The notes beneath the pieces are model-generated. The model was not told the DNA's origin and did no database searches. It saw only the letters and a list, made by a program, of their open reading frames with translations. A stretch of DNA of 64,000 bases, from the NCBI GenBank assembly GCA_002197995.1, contig NGZR01000001.1, forward strand, positions 8,184,001 to 8,248,000, read 5' to 3'. Numbering within the stretch: the first letter of the stretch is position 1; each line of letters starts with the position of its first letter. This document shows, piece after piece, positions 46,300 through 58,648 of this stretch. This stretch comes from Gaeumannomyces sp. JS-464. Its lineage: Eukaryota > Ascomycota > Sordariomycetes > Magnaporthales > Magnaporthaceae. Both the position numbers and the translations under genes were made by a program.

Positions 46300-48468
46300 C
46301 GCATTTACGTAGTAATCCTCCAAATCCGTGGTGTTTCCCTGGTACTCCTGTAAGCCGTTTATTGCGGCATTTGCTGCATTTCTAACTAAATAACAAACTT
46401 CGCTTGTTTTTCCGCCGTTAGGCCTTTCGTAAAGCCGTCCGCTTTTATATTGGCCGTATTAACGAGCTTAAGGGTAAAAAGTTAACGCTTTACAATATCG
46501 ATTACCCATTTATAGCGGAGGTCGATTATGCGGGTGCGGGCTAATTCCAACGGGTTTAGCACCGTCGTTTGGGCGTTAGCGCTATCCGTATGTACCACGA
46601 AAGTTTTTCGCTAAAGGTATTTAATTTCTTTTAATATGCCTTTAATTTAAAGCAAAGCCCGGCCCGTTGGCAGGAGGTTAACGAACTCCGCTTTCGTTGT
46701 TAACGTCGTTATAAAAGTTTGCTTTTTTAATTGCTAGTAAACAGGACTACCCGTTAGCGTAACGATTACGCCGCTTGTAAATGCCCTCGTACGAAAGCAG
46801 TTGGCGAACGAGGCGTTTTCGTAAGCTTTTAAACCCATCGCTTCGGCATTGTAAATAGGCCTACTAAAAGTAAGCGCGAGTTTTTTAATGCTAATAATGT
46901 AACGTTAAAAATGCTTTAGCAATGCCAAATGCTCGTTACCGGGATTGGCGTTAACCTTTTATAACCTTTTTACGGTATACGTAATATTAGGGCGAGTAAT
47001 GCTAGCGAAATAGCTAATACTCGCTATTTCCAACTGGTAGCGCAAAACCTTTTTATGCGGGAAAGGGTCCCAAATAATCGGCATTATAAAGCTAAAAGGC
47101 TAAAGCGTTTTTACTATTTTAAAATCCTCCCGTCCGTATTTGGTAATAATTTTATTAATATAATCGCGTTAATAAAGGCTTACAATTTTCCGCTGGCGAT
47201 TTTTTACAATTTGCATGCCGAGGAACGTTTTTACGTTACTTAAAACGGTTATTTCAAACCGGCTACCCATTTCGGTAACGGTGGTTTTAATTTCCGTAAC
47301 CGTACGGGCGGCAATTTGGAAATCGTCCACGTAAAGCAATAGCATAACGCCCGTTTCCTTTTTACGGTAAAAGCAAACGTTTTAATAAATCGGCTTAAAG
47401 CCAAATGCTTCGAGCTTCGAAGTAATCGTTCGATATTATTACAAAAGCGATTTGCGAAAGCCGTAAAATGCCTTTTTTAAGCGGTAATAATAGCTTTTTT
47501 GCCTAACCGAAATGCTTTAAAATTGCTATACGTATATTATAACGTTATTAAGTACGATAACGCTAAAATAGGCAATTACGAAATTAAATTGGCGGCATTT
47601 AAAATCGTTAACGGCTATAAGCATAAAAAACACTTTTATAAACGCTATATAAGCGATTACCGCGTACGTTGCAACTTTATCCTCGCTTAAAATATCGTCG
47701 TAATTGCCGTAAACGATTTAACGCGTTTTAATTTTTTTAAAAACACCGTTAAGCGTTAGTTTAAATACGTATACCCATTTGCCCGGCAATGTTTTAACGT
47801 TTAAAGGCAATTTTTTTAACACCCACGTGCCTTTTTTAAACAGCGTATTAATTTGCTTTTGCATTGCTAATTTATAATATCGCCCGTATTTGGCTTCGTG
47901 CTTTACCGCGTTATAATAATAAGCCGGAATATATAATGTTTCCGGCACCGTAACGACGCCGAAAAGCGCGAAGTTGGAGATTTTAAAGCCGCCGATTTTT
48001 TAAAGCAAAACGATATCGTCATCCGGGTACGTAACGTTAACAAATGTAAAACCCGTTTTTTAGGCAATCTTTTTAGCAGTTTTAATATCCGTATTAAAGC
48101 TGTAAAAGCTTTCGTCGTTTCCGGCGCTTTTAAAGTTACCCGGATTTTTTTCCGCCACTTTTTTAACATTTTTAAGCTCGAAACGAGCCGTTGTAAATAC
48201 CTTCGCGGGCTCCCTTTTTTTGCAGGTTTTTGGTGTTAAAATTTCGTAATGCTTAAAAGCCGTTAAGCGCTTTTTTAATTGCCGGTTACTCGGCGGGGGC
48301 GGCGGTTGCTTTTTGCAAATCCTTTTTTTGGGCGTTGCGGGCACCGTAACCGCCTCGTTACCGAGCTCGGAAATTCCCTCGGGTGTTAATATACCCGGCC
48401 CGGCGGGCTTTTTAAGCTTTTTAAGCTTTATAACGGCAAGCTCCTCGTTTTTCGCTTCGGTTTCCCCG
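46300..48468 (-). pseudogene. Copia-2 pol relic, 3' half (RT, RNase H)
   Basis: Read right to left: a Pro/Lys-rich linker (48,060-48,460), RT with the YVDD active site intact near 47,326-47,337 (complement of atcgtccacgta), the TRPNIT-type block near 46,960-47,010, and the RNase H end near 46,690-46,760. RIP increases with distance from the gene island. The upstream half continues at 55,622 after Gypsy-C. Confidence 0.8.
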
Positions 48469-48917
48469 TGTTACAATTAGGGGTTTGCTTTTAAAGTAAG
48501 GCACTTCGGGGGAGGAAAGGACTATATCGCTGGCCTGGTTAACAAGGGAACACGTAACTTGGAAAGACAATTTAATTACTTGCCCTAAGGGGTGCTTGGG
48601 AGCTAACTTAGGTTAACTAATACCGAAGCCCTAGTTAAAACTATTTAGGACAAAAAGGAAACCATTTTTTCTTATAATAACCACCCGTCCCGTGCGATAG
48701 TTTAATATGTTTAATATAAACATATCGAACATATTCCCGTTTTTAGGTTAATATATTTGATATAAATATATTAAACATATTACTTTTCCCTAATATATCC
48801 GCTTCGGACATATTAACGATTTGGGTTACGTAATAAAGGAGTGCGGGGCAATGCCCCTCCCTTTTTCCCGTGCCGCCCCTTTTTGCGGGCGCACCCTTGT
48901 GCCTTTTGGTCGTAACA
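48469..48917 (-). repeat. 3' LTR of Gypsy-C
   Basis: It starts tgttacaattag and ends ggtcgtaaca. It contains two neighbouring palindromes, atatgttta...taaacatat at 48,705-48,725 and a similar one near 48,750-48,772, in place of the 44-bp minisatellite of the A/B LTRs. Confidence 0.92.
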
Positions 48918-48946
48918 TTAGGTTTTCCCTTTTAGGCTAAGTCCCT

Positions 48947-49600
48947 TTGGCCACGCCTTTTTCCCCTTTTCTTTTATTAGTGGTAAGTACTTTCCTTCCT
49001 TACCAATTGCCAACCCTTTTATTTAACAAAATGTTTAGTCGGGTTAAAAAGCGGAAACCTTCGTCGTTTACGATTTTAACCGTTCGTCGTAACAACGTTT
49101 TTTTTTTATTATTCGTACTGCTATTTTTATACCTTTTTGTTTTAATTGCGAAACCGACGGTTTTTTTCGGTGTAACGCTTTTCCTGCGGACCACTTTCGC
49201 TGCGAAAGGTGTGTTCGTTAGGGGCGTTTTCGGTGCGACATTTTGGGCCTTGCTTTTAAGCATTTCCGGCATTACAATCTTTAACACCTTCGCGCGGAAA
49301 AGGAGCTAAAGGCTACGAAAGCGGAGCTGCGGGCTTTTTTTACTAAAATTAACCGTTTACGAAAGCAAAAAAAGCAATGGCGCGAAAAGCTTACGCGAGC
49401 GATTCGCCGTGGTATCGATTCCGTAAAGGAGCTGGAGCGTATCGAGCGGAAAAAGGCCGAAAAGGCGGCCGCGCCGGCTTTTTTGGGCCATCCATCCTGC
49501 CAGCTCCCGAATTTCCTCCGCTATCCCCGAGTTAGGCCGATCCTATGGTTAATCCAAACCTCGATCTTTTAACTTTGCTCCGAACTAGTAAGCTTATTTT
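48947..49600 (+). pseudogene. Antisense coiled-coil ORF of Gypsy-C
   Basis: The ATG at 48,947 corresponds to 7,233 in Gypsy-A. A basic N-terminal part (FSRVKKRKPSSF) is followed by KELKATKAELRAFFTKINRL, RKQKKQWREKLTRAIRR and GIDSVKELERIERKKAEKAA at about 49,280-49,470, and a C-terminus VNPNLDLLTLL near 49,541-49,573. The strongly charged, Leu/Ile-spaced centre predicts a coiled coil. It is open for long stretches, but at least two frame changes separate the parts. It lies antisense to gag-pol between chromodomain and 3' LTR. Function unknown. Confidence 0.6.
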
Positions 49601-49689
49601 AATGCGGGTATCCCGAGTTAAAGTCCGAGTTTTAATATAAGGGTTAATTTTTTCCTTAGGGTTTTTCGCTGGTATTCCTTTAAAGTTTC

Positions 49690-52600
49690 CGGCGCTTTTT
49701 TAAAGTTAATTTCTTTTTCCCAAATGCTTTCCTCGATTTCGTACTTTACCCATTTAACCAGGTAGTGCTTGGTCCCGTCGATTACATCCTCGTTTAGGAT
49801 TTTTTCGATTTCGTACTTTTATTTTGGGTTAATTTCCATTAACTTGTTATTTTTAAAGCCTGGTAACGCTAGTTCGAATAGGGAAATATAAAAAACCGGG
49901 TGGGATTTTATGGTCGGTGGTAGTCGGAATTTGTAATTTACATCCGAAATTTTTTTTAGCATTTTAAAAAGTCCCAGTTTTTTATAGTTTAATTTATCGT
50001 TTGGTCGTTTTGTTTTAATATTGCGTCGAAAAAGATAAACGCTATCCCCCTTTTTAAAAGTCGGTTTTACGATCCTTTTTTTATTTGCTTAAGTAGCTAT
50101 GCGGTGTTATAGCTTTTCCAGCTTTGTTTAAAGGTGTTTATGCAATTTAGTAAGCTCCGTTACTTATATTTCCGCTATTAAGGCATATTTTCCTGTTTTG
50201 GGTTCCTTATACGCTGTAAGCGTAAACCCGTAATTCGCGTAAAACGGTATAATTCCTATGCTTTCGTAAATTAAACTGTTATAAGCGAATTAAGCCATAA
50301 GGAATAGTTATATCCAATCGTTTTATTTGTAATTAACGTAGTAACGTAAGTACTGCTTTATGGTTTGGTTTGTCGGCTTTATTTATCCATTTGTTTAAGG
50401 GTGGTAAGCCGTAAATAAGGAATGTTTAGCTCCTAATAAGGCCGTAAACCCTTTTTAAAACTTACTCGTAAATAACTTATTTTTATCCGTAATTAAACGG
50501 TTCGGCGTGCCGTATTCCGCTATTACATGCTTAATAAAAACGTACGCTAGCTCGGTAACGTTGCTGCTTTTTTTATATGGTAAAAATAAGGCATATTTGG
50601 TAAACCTATTTATTATTACTAATATATTATCGTACTTTATTCCGGTTATCGGTTTTTTAAATTGGGGAAGTTTAATAACGAAATTTATAGTAACTTCCTG
50701 CTATGCTTCGCTTGGTGCTGGCAGTGGTTGCAAAAGCCTATAAAGCTTATGCTTGTTGGTTTTGTTTTTAACGTAGCTTTCGCAATCCTTTATTGCGTTT
50801 TATATTTCGGCTTAAGTTTTTGCGAACCCGTAATGTTATTATAACCGTTTTTACGTTTTTTTTACGCTTTGGTAACCGTATGCTAGCTGGCTGTAAATTT
50901 GTTGGATTTTTTTTAGGGTTTAAACTTTTCCCTACCGAACCGTTTTAGCGAATATCCTTTATGCCGGGATTAAAAATCCGTTTAATCCTTTCGTTAGGAT
51001 TACTCGTGTTTTTTTAAGTATTACAACCTAATGGTCCGGCCGTCGGCTTAAAGCATCCGCCCGGCCGTTTTCCGACCCTTTCCGGTATTCGATCCGGATG
51101 TCGTAGTTTTGCAAAAACTCGCTCCAACGAATTTATCGCTTATTTAGGTTTTTACTAATAATAAAATGTGTTAGGTTTTTATGGTTTATATATACCATAA
51201 TTTGGTGCTTCGCTTTATAAAAATGCGGTCGCCATTTTTTAAATGCTCGAATGATTGCTAAAAAATTTTTATCGTGGATTTGGTAGTTTAATTTAAATCC
51301 ATTTAACTTTTGCGAAAAGAACGCATAAAGGTATAACCGTTTTTAGTCGTTTCGCTATCCGAGTTAATCGCCGATCGCGTAATTCGACGCGTCGGTTTTA
51401 ACCTCGAAAGGTTTCTTTTAGTTTGGGAGTATTAATATTAGTTCTTTTAATATAGCGTCTCGTAATTGCTCGAAAGCTTTTTATTTTTGCTTTCCTTAAT
51501 GGAACTGGTGGTTATTTTTAGTAAAGTTCGTAATAGTATGGCGATTTGCTATAATTACAAATAAACCGTTTGTAAAAGTTTAAAAAACCTTAAAAACTTT
51601 CGTACTTTCGTAACGTTTTTAAATATAAGCCACTTTTTAACTTTTTCGATTTTTTTGGGATTTATATAACCCTGTCCAAATGTAATTACGAATTTTAGGA
51701 AAGCGATTTTTTACGAATGCCATTCGCACTTTTCTGGTTTAATAAGGAGCTTTGCACTAAGCAGCTTTTAAAGCACCTTATATACGTGCTACTTATGCTT
51801 TTCCATCGTTTTCGAAAAAATTAGGATATTATCCAAATACGTAAAAACGAAAACGTTAAAATACTCGCGTAATATATGGTTAATTATCCTTTGGAACGTA
51901 TTTAATACGTTAGTAAACCCGAAAGTTATTACTAAAAACTTATAGCATTTAAGCTTTATTTTAAAAGCCGTAAGCCATTTTTAGCCTTTTTTAATCCGTA
52001 TTAAACTGTAAGCTTTCCGTAAATCCAAAGCCGTAAAATACTGGGCTTTGCCGAGCTTATCGCGCAGTTCGTTAATAAAAAGCAAAAAATATCGATCTTT
52101 TATCGTAACCTCGTTTAACAAGCGGTAATCGATACATATTCGTTCCGTCCCGTTTTTTTTTCTTTATAGGATCCCGTATCCTATTAAAAAATCGAAGGGT
52201 TTAATATATCCTTTTCGTAAGTTTTCCTTTAATTATTCCTTTAGCACTTTTTATTATCGGGGGCTAAGCTGGTATAGCTTTTAATACTTAAGCTATATTC
52301 CTAATTTAAATTTAATTTCCATATCGAACGGTTTATATTCGGGAAGTACCGTTTTTAGGTTTTTCCGAAATAATTTCTCGTATTTGTAATATTCCTTTGG
52401 AACATTTGCGAGCCGTTTTTTAATGTTAATTGGGTTTTTTAATCGCTTTCCGCTTTGGATAATCGCGTATTTGTTAATGCTAAATGCGAAAGTGGATTGC
52501 TAAATCCTATTACCGTTATAACCTCCTTTCGTTACTTTTTATATTTACGGTTTGGGGTTCGCGGTTATCGAACCGTTTTAGTTATTTATAGTTTTTCCTA

Positions 52601-53900
52601 TTAAACCTAGCCGGTGGTTTAATTTATCCGTAGGTTGTTTTTCCTAAGCTAAGGGATTCCGAAAATAACGTTTTTTTCCTTTATATCCAATTTATCCAAT
52701 ATAATAATAACGTTTTCCCCATTCCGGGTGCGTAATGTTACTAATTATGTTTTTCGGTCGATTTATTTTTTATTATAAACGACGGGTATTTTTTCGACCG
52801 TTTTTAGTTAATACGGTTAGCGTTTTCGATTTATAGGAATTTTATACCGTTTAACCGCTTATAGCGATATATAATCGCTTTATGCTTTATAATCGATATT
52901 ATTTTAACCTTTTTCTTTTAATATTCCATCCGGAATGTTAATAGGTCGTATAGTTAGCTCGATTTTGCCATTGCGAGGGTTTTTATCGGTTTTTCCTTTT
53001 TTCCATTCCGTACTTTCCGCTCGGGTGGTTTTTTTAGTTTTTTAGTAAAAGGAACGAGTACCGTACGTTCGTCCTTTTATCCGGGTTAAACGGTACGTAC
53101 GTTCGGGCGATCCCCTAATGCTAAGCTTTCGCTTTTTATGCCATATGTTTTTTGCATTTTGCAATTTCGCATTTCCCTTAATCGAGCACCCTGGTAACGC
53201 ATAGCATCGGGTACCGTTCGTTAGGTTTAAAAATTGCGGTAAATTTGCCGATCCGGGCTGGTTCCTATCGTGGCAATTAAAATGCCAAACGGGGCTTAAC
53301 TTTAAACTCGCTTCCTAACTTTCGTAAAAAGAAATTATGTTTAAACTTAGGTCGTAAATGGAATTTGCACTTTTTATGGATACATTTTGCCCAAAAAAGG
53401 TGCAAATGTCCAAAGTGTTCCAAATCGACGCTAAGGTGGTCCTCGGGTTTTAACGCAGCCCTTTTTAGCTCGTTTGCGTCGTCGGACCGGTAACTAGCGT
53501 ATTTAACTTCCTATTGGTCGTTAAACCACGATAAGGGTTAGCCGTTATTTCCGTTTACCGCGGTAGCGTAACATAACGGGCTATTTGGGTATTTTAAAAC
53601 CTTAACGTTTTAAAAGCATTCGGAAACATTAAAAGGCGTAAAAGCGCGCTGGTTTTTCCAGCTTATTTGGATTTCGCGAGTTATAAATATAAAGGTTTCG
53701 CCGCTCGGGCTTTTTGCTCGTTCCTAAAACTCGGCTATTTCGAGGTTTTGGCCGTTTTAATTCATTTCGGCGTCGGTATCGGCGTTTTCCGACTTTCGGA
53801 AGAGGTGTGTTTAGCCTAAAAGCTTTTATCGGGCTTTTCTTTCCTCCGAACCATTTGTTAAAATCGCTTTTTTATAAGTCCCATATAGGACGGCGTCGTT
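49690..53900 (-). pseudogene. Gypsy-C pol relic (protease to chromodomain)
   Basis: Read right to left: protease; RT with VFTYLDNILIFS around 51,810-51,845, where the second Asp of YLDD is Asn; RNase H; integrase; the GPY/F-like DSVYLFRRNIKTKRP near 50,000-50,050 (the site where pogo-2 sits in copy A); HPVFYISLFELALPGF; and a chromodomain HYLVKWVKYEIEESIWEKEI near 49,720-49,780. Stops are frequent. Confidence 0.85.
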
Positions 53901-53949
53901 TTTTTCTTTCGAGCTCGTAATCCCGAAAGCGACGCGCTACTTTCCCTTA

Positions 53950-55124
53950 TTATCGTATTCGAGCTTCGTAGCTTTAAACATACAAATGCTTCGAAATTTC
54001 CGAAAATACCATCCGGTAACCTTTTTATCGAACTAATGCGTAGCATACGCTTTATCGTAACAGCTCGTCCAGCTAAACGCTATTTTAAAACATAACTCCT
54101 TTTATATCGAGCTTTTTTTCGTTCGTTAAAGGTTAGTTATTTGGCGGTTATTGTCCCGTTAAAAGCAATTGGCTTTAATATGGCCGGTTTGGCCGCATTT
54201 AAAGCACTTCCCGTCCTTTAGGTTTTGTTTTTATTTTTACTGCCTTTATTACTAGTAAACGGCTCCCGCATTAAAGTTTATAAAGCCTGGGTGCGTCCCG
54301 TAAACCGTAGTAAGTTGCTATTTAGCTTTTTTTTAGTTAGCCTTATTGTTTTATGCCACATTTTTGGAACCATATCCTTTTTTTTCCTGTTATCGTTCGT
54401 ACAATTTATCGCTAATACGGACCGCGTTTTTAACGTAGTTTGTAAAAAACTCCGGGCGATTTTGCTTTGCGATTTTATCCTTTATATCCTCGCGCAATCC
54501 GTTATAAAAGTGCAGCATTAACGTGGCGTCGCTCCAGTTAAGCTTAGTGCTAATCCGTTAAAAGTCCGCTGCGTATTTAGCCGTAGGCCTTTATTATTTA
54601 AAAGCTAACAAATTTTTTTCGGCGATTCGGGTTTCGTTAACCGTTCCGAACACTTTTCCGACTTTTTTTCCGAAGGTTTCGAAATTGGCGAAAATAAGCT
54701 TAGTGGCCTTTTGGCTATCTTTATATCCTTTAAAATAATCGCTTTAGGTCGGCTAAAACCACTTTTTTACTTTACCGTCCAGCCTGGTAATAGCGTAAGC
54801 GACTTTTTATTCCTCGCTTACGAATTGCTATTTGTAAAACTTAAAATAGCTTTTGCATTCGGTAAAAAACGTTTTAAGCTTGCCGTCCTCCCTTTCGTAA
54901 AGGTTTAGGGACGGAAACTTGTACGCTCGGATTGCGATAAGTGCTTTAAAAGACGCCAATTTCGCAGTAAATTGCTTTACTTCGTCCTAGCTTTTGGCGA
55001 TTTTAACCGTTATAAGCTTAAAAAGGCTAGCTATGTTAGCGGTTTCGTTAAGGTCGTATTTAACACCGTTAAAAGTAAAAACCGTAGTTTTTTTTTCCTT
55101 AGGCTGCTTGCTATTACTCGCCAT
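53950..55124 (-). pseudogene. Gypsy-C gag relic
   Basis: The start ATG at 55,124 reads MASNSKQPKEKKTTVFTFNG. The zinc knuckle CFKCGQTGHIKANC (54,165-54,206) is completely intact in this copy, with all four metal ligands. Several stops occur between start and knuckle. Gag would coat the element RNA. Confidence 0.8.
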
Positions 55125-55173
55125 AGTTGCACTGTCCTCCCTTTAACGAGGTACTAAATAGGATTAGTTAAAA

Positions 55174-55621
55174 TGTTATAATTAAGGGTTTGCTTTTAAA
55201 GTAAAGCACTTCGGGGGAAGAAAGGATTATATCGCTAGCTTAGTTAACAAAAAACACGTAATTTGGAAGGACAATTTGATTGCTTGCCCTAAGGGGTGCC
55301 TGGGAGCTAACTTAGGTTAATTAATACCGAAGCCCTAGTTAAAACTATTTAAGATAAGAAAGAAACCATTTTTTTTTATAGTAACCACCTATCCCGTGCG
55401 ATGGTTTAATATGTTTAATATAAACATATCGAATATATCCCCGTTTTTAGGTTAATATGTTTAATATAAACATATTAAACATATTACCTTTTCCTAATAT
55501 ATCCGCTTTGGACATATTAACGATTTAGGTTACGTAATAGGGGAGTGCGGGGCAGTACCCCTCCTTTTTTCCCGTGCCGCCCCTTTTTGCGGGCGTACTT
55601 TTGTGCCTTTTGGTCGTAACA
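55174..55621 (-). repeat. 5' LTR of Gypsy-C
   Basis: It starts tgttataatta and ends ggtcgtaaca, with the same palindromic module near 55,410-55,480. The two LTRs differ mainly by C/T and G/A changes. Confidence 0.92.
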
Positions 55622-58400
55622 CCCCGGTATCCTCCGTAAGCGATAAATCGTTTTTACTTTCGGGGCCGGCAATATCGCTAGTTGCACCGGTGTTATTATC
55701 GTTACTATCGGTGGAATTGGTAGTTAAGCTAATATTATAAACCTAAATGCTTATTATAAAGTAAAGGTTTTTAATAACGGCTTCGTTAACCTCGTTAATG
55801 GTAATCGCTTTTTTAACAAAATTATAGGGCGACTTTTAACGTTTACTAACGCTTTTATTAATCCGTGCGTTACGGTAACGGAAAACTTTATCGGTACCGT
55901 CCGGCTTAATTAGCAGGATTTCGTTATAAAGGCTTTCCCAGCCTATAAGCCGGCTTTTCGTTGCTTTGGGGGCCATTTTGTTAACTTTAATTTATTTGCC
56001 GTTTTTAATTAACACCTAGGCGATCGCGCTTTAAATGCGGAAAGTACGGATTAATAGTTAGTAATATTCCTCGTTAAGGCCGATTGCTTTTGCTTACGCT
56101 TTATACGGGCTTTTTTTGCCGTTAAAAGTTATATTTGAAGTATAGTTTAGCATTTTCTTTGCTGTTTATAAAGCATATACCTAGTACTTTTTATGCAAAC
56201 TGTTGGCATTAATCCCGGTACGAGCCGCGTTAAATATAATACGGTTAGCACGTTTAATAATACTATTTATTTCCGGGCATCGCGCCGGGCTAATTTCGCA
56301 GGTTTTACTTCGGGTAATGCAATAGGCTTTTAGCTTTTCCGGGTTAAACTTCGTGCTACCGTCCGTATAAATTGCTTGTATTTTAATGCTTAATTGGAAT
56401 TTAATATAATTAATTTAATTATAAACCTTTGTAAAAATTTCCGTACGAGCTTTACTAATTGCAAAAATCACCTAGTTAAAAATAATTGCTTTATTAATAA
56501 TATAAATGGCGTAATTATATCCGCCGTATAAAATAAGCGAAATGGTTAATGTATTTATATAAATACGGTTTAAAAAGCGGGTAATGCGGTGGAAATAACG
56601 ATTGCCGATAATTTAAATCGCTTTGCTTTTTAAACAACCGTTACAAATATGTTTTAATGCTTTAAAATAGCTGATTTTAATGCTTGCAACGCGGTAAGCC
56701 GTTATTACCGCCTTTTTATTAGCATGCATTAGGCGCCGATGCATTATTACGTAAAGCACCGGGCGTTTTATCGTGGTTGGTGCGTTAACCTTCGTCGGTC
56801 GGTTTTTTTCGTTAAATGCGTTGCCCAAAATTACAAAGCCCGAAAACGCGCTTGCGGGCACGTTAACGTTAGCAATTAATACGTTATTGTTAATTTGGTA
56901 ATTGCTTAACTATTTATCGTCGGGCGTTACGAAATAATCGGTTTAATCGTTTTTTAAGCCTATTTTGCGCATTTTGCTAAAGTTAAAAAGGTTAAAAGGG
57001 GATTTAAGCGTAAAAATTGCTTATAAGGTAATTGTAATAACGCCCGTTTTGTTACGCTAATGCATTTCGACGGTGCCTTTTTTAACGGAAATTTAAGCGC
57101 TACCGTTAGCCGTGGTAGCGTTGTAAAAAACCTCGCGCTTTTTTAGCGAGGTAAACCATTTGCGATTGTTAAAATGGTGCTTAAACGAGCCGGAATCGAT
57201 TATTACGGCGTTCCGGGCATTGTTAATATTGCTTAAAACGGTATTAGCTATATTGTATTAGCTAGCATTGCCCCGATTAACCGGCATATTACCAGTATAA
57301 TCGGTAGCTTTCGGGTTGGTTATAGCCTTTTTGGCTGCTTTATTGCCTCGTTAAAAGCGCCGCTTCGGATATTTGGCCTTTTAGGCCTTTTCGAGCTTAA
57401 AGTACAAAAACTAGCAGTTATCGTTACCGCTTTTGTAATGCTTACCGCACTTATCGTGGTGGGAAGCACGCGAAACGATAATATAACCTTTTTTATTGCA
57501 AAGCTTCGGCTTTTCCCTCGGCTTTTAAAATCCTTCCGGCTTTTTGTTGGTATTAGCTATGGCTTTCGATTCCGAAGCTTTTATAACCGCCGTATTTTCG
57601 AGCACTTTTAAAATAAAATTAACGGGAGTGCGGCGTTCGCTTTTATAACTTCCCAAAGCTATAGCCACCGTAAAAGGGTAAATAGCGCTAAGCCCGTTAA
57701 CGAGGCTTTTTATAAGCATCCGGTCCGGAATGTTAATGTTAGCCTAATTTAAAGCCTGTTTTACTTATAACCAGCGGTTCGTATACTTTTTAACGTTACC
57801 GTTAAACTTTTTTACCGAAATTGTATAATGTTCGTTAATTAAAGCGTCGAAACGGCCGTTAACGGTAATTTTAATAGTGCTAATTATCTTATCGCAAAAA
57901 GCTTTTGGGTTTTAATTTTCGTCGTTTTTAAAGCGGTTTTAACCAGCCTTTTTCAAATCCGTAATTACCTTTTCGATATTATTGCGAATGCAATACCATA
58001 TTAATATCCTTTTAAAGGCTTATAATTATATAGCTTCGTCGTTTTCCGTTCCAGCCGGTTTAGCCGGAAGGTTAGCAAATATAAAGGAGATATTGCGGGA
58101 AACGGTTAAATGCACCCGGATAATACGCTTTTATATTTCCAAGTTAAAAGGCTTTAGCAGGTCCGGGACTTTTACTACAATTTCGCGGTATTCCGCCATT
58201 TCGGCGGCTTTATTAGCACTTTTAACGCGTACAAAAGCGTTAAATTGCAAGGGAAATGGTGCTTTTAAACGTTAAAAGTGTTATTGTTATTGCTTTGTTA
58301 TAGTTGCTAATCGGCGCCGAACGCGGTTTTGTTAATTGTTGTTTAACGGTTTTTAACTGCTGCGCTTCGCCCGTAATTTACGGCGGGAAAACGCAAACAA
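55622..58400 (-). pseudogene. Copia-2 gag-integrase relic, 5' half
   Basis: It includes a gag region (57,400-58,400), a GAG-pre-integrase zinc motif (RRLMHANKK, then HICNGCLKSKA, 56,613-56,760), and the integrase core with YTDGSTKFNPEKLKAYC near 56,320-56,375. The catalytic Glu of the ER-A-NR block is Lys (IIKRANR, AAA at 56,253-56,255, complement). Stops are frequent. Confidence 0.8.
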
Positions 58401-58478
58401 CGGGAAATAACTCGTGCACCGTTAATTTTTCTTAATTAGGCAGAAATATCGTTAACGGCGGCGCGAGGGCTTACAACT

Positions 58479-58648
58479 TAATAGAAGTGCGTAACGATAA
58501 GCACCCAAAGTGATTTTTTATTGTTATTGGGCTACTTTACTAAATCGCGGGTTAAAACGCGCGTAAGCCAAAACATTAGGGCTAATGCATAGGCCTAAAG
58601 CTGTGGGGCACCAGTTGCCACCCACGTAACTCCAAGCCACTTTTAACA
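58479..58648 (-). repeat. 5' LTR of Copia-2, RIP-mutated
   Basis: It runs from taatagaagtgcg to cacttttaaca. It carries both G-to-A and C-to-T changes relative to the clean partner LTR at 46,089-46,257. Confidence 0.9.

Larger units (their letters stand above)
48469..55621 (-). mobile_element. Ty3/Gypsy chromovirus copy C (Gypsy-C), 7,153 bp, nested in Copia-2
   Basis: The LTRs are 48,469-48,917 and 55,174-55,621 (449 and 448 bp), with ends tgttac...gtaaca. Target duplications ccccg lie at 48,464-48,468 and 55,622-55,626; the unoccupied site is in Copia-1 at 21,466-21,470 (complement). It is the most complete member of the Gypsy-A/B/C family. It is RIP-mutated, with RT reading YLDN at 51,828-51,839. 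Confidence 0.95.
46089..58648 (-). mobile_element. Ty1/Copia retrotransposon copy 2 (Copia-2), with Gypsy-C nested inside
   Basis: The LTRs are 46,089-46,257 (3') and 58,479-58,648 (5'), same family as Copia-1. The flanks are gattt (46,084-46,088) and aattc (58,649-58,653), both one RIP step from a gattc duplication. Removing Gypsy-C (48,469-55,621 plus ccccg) leaves about 5.4 kb, close to the 5.3 kb of Copia-1. It inserted into the N-terminal part of the Tc1 transposase gene. Confidence 0.92.
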
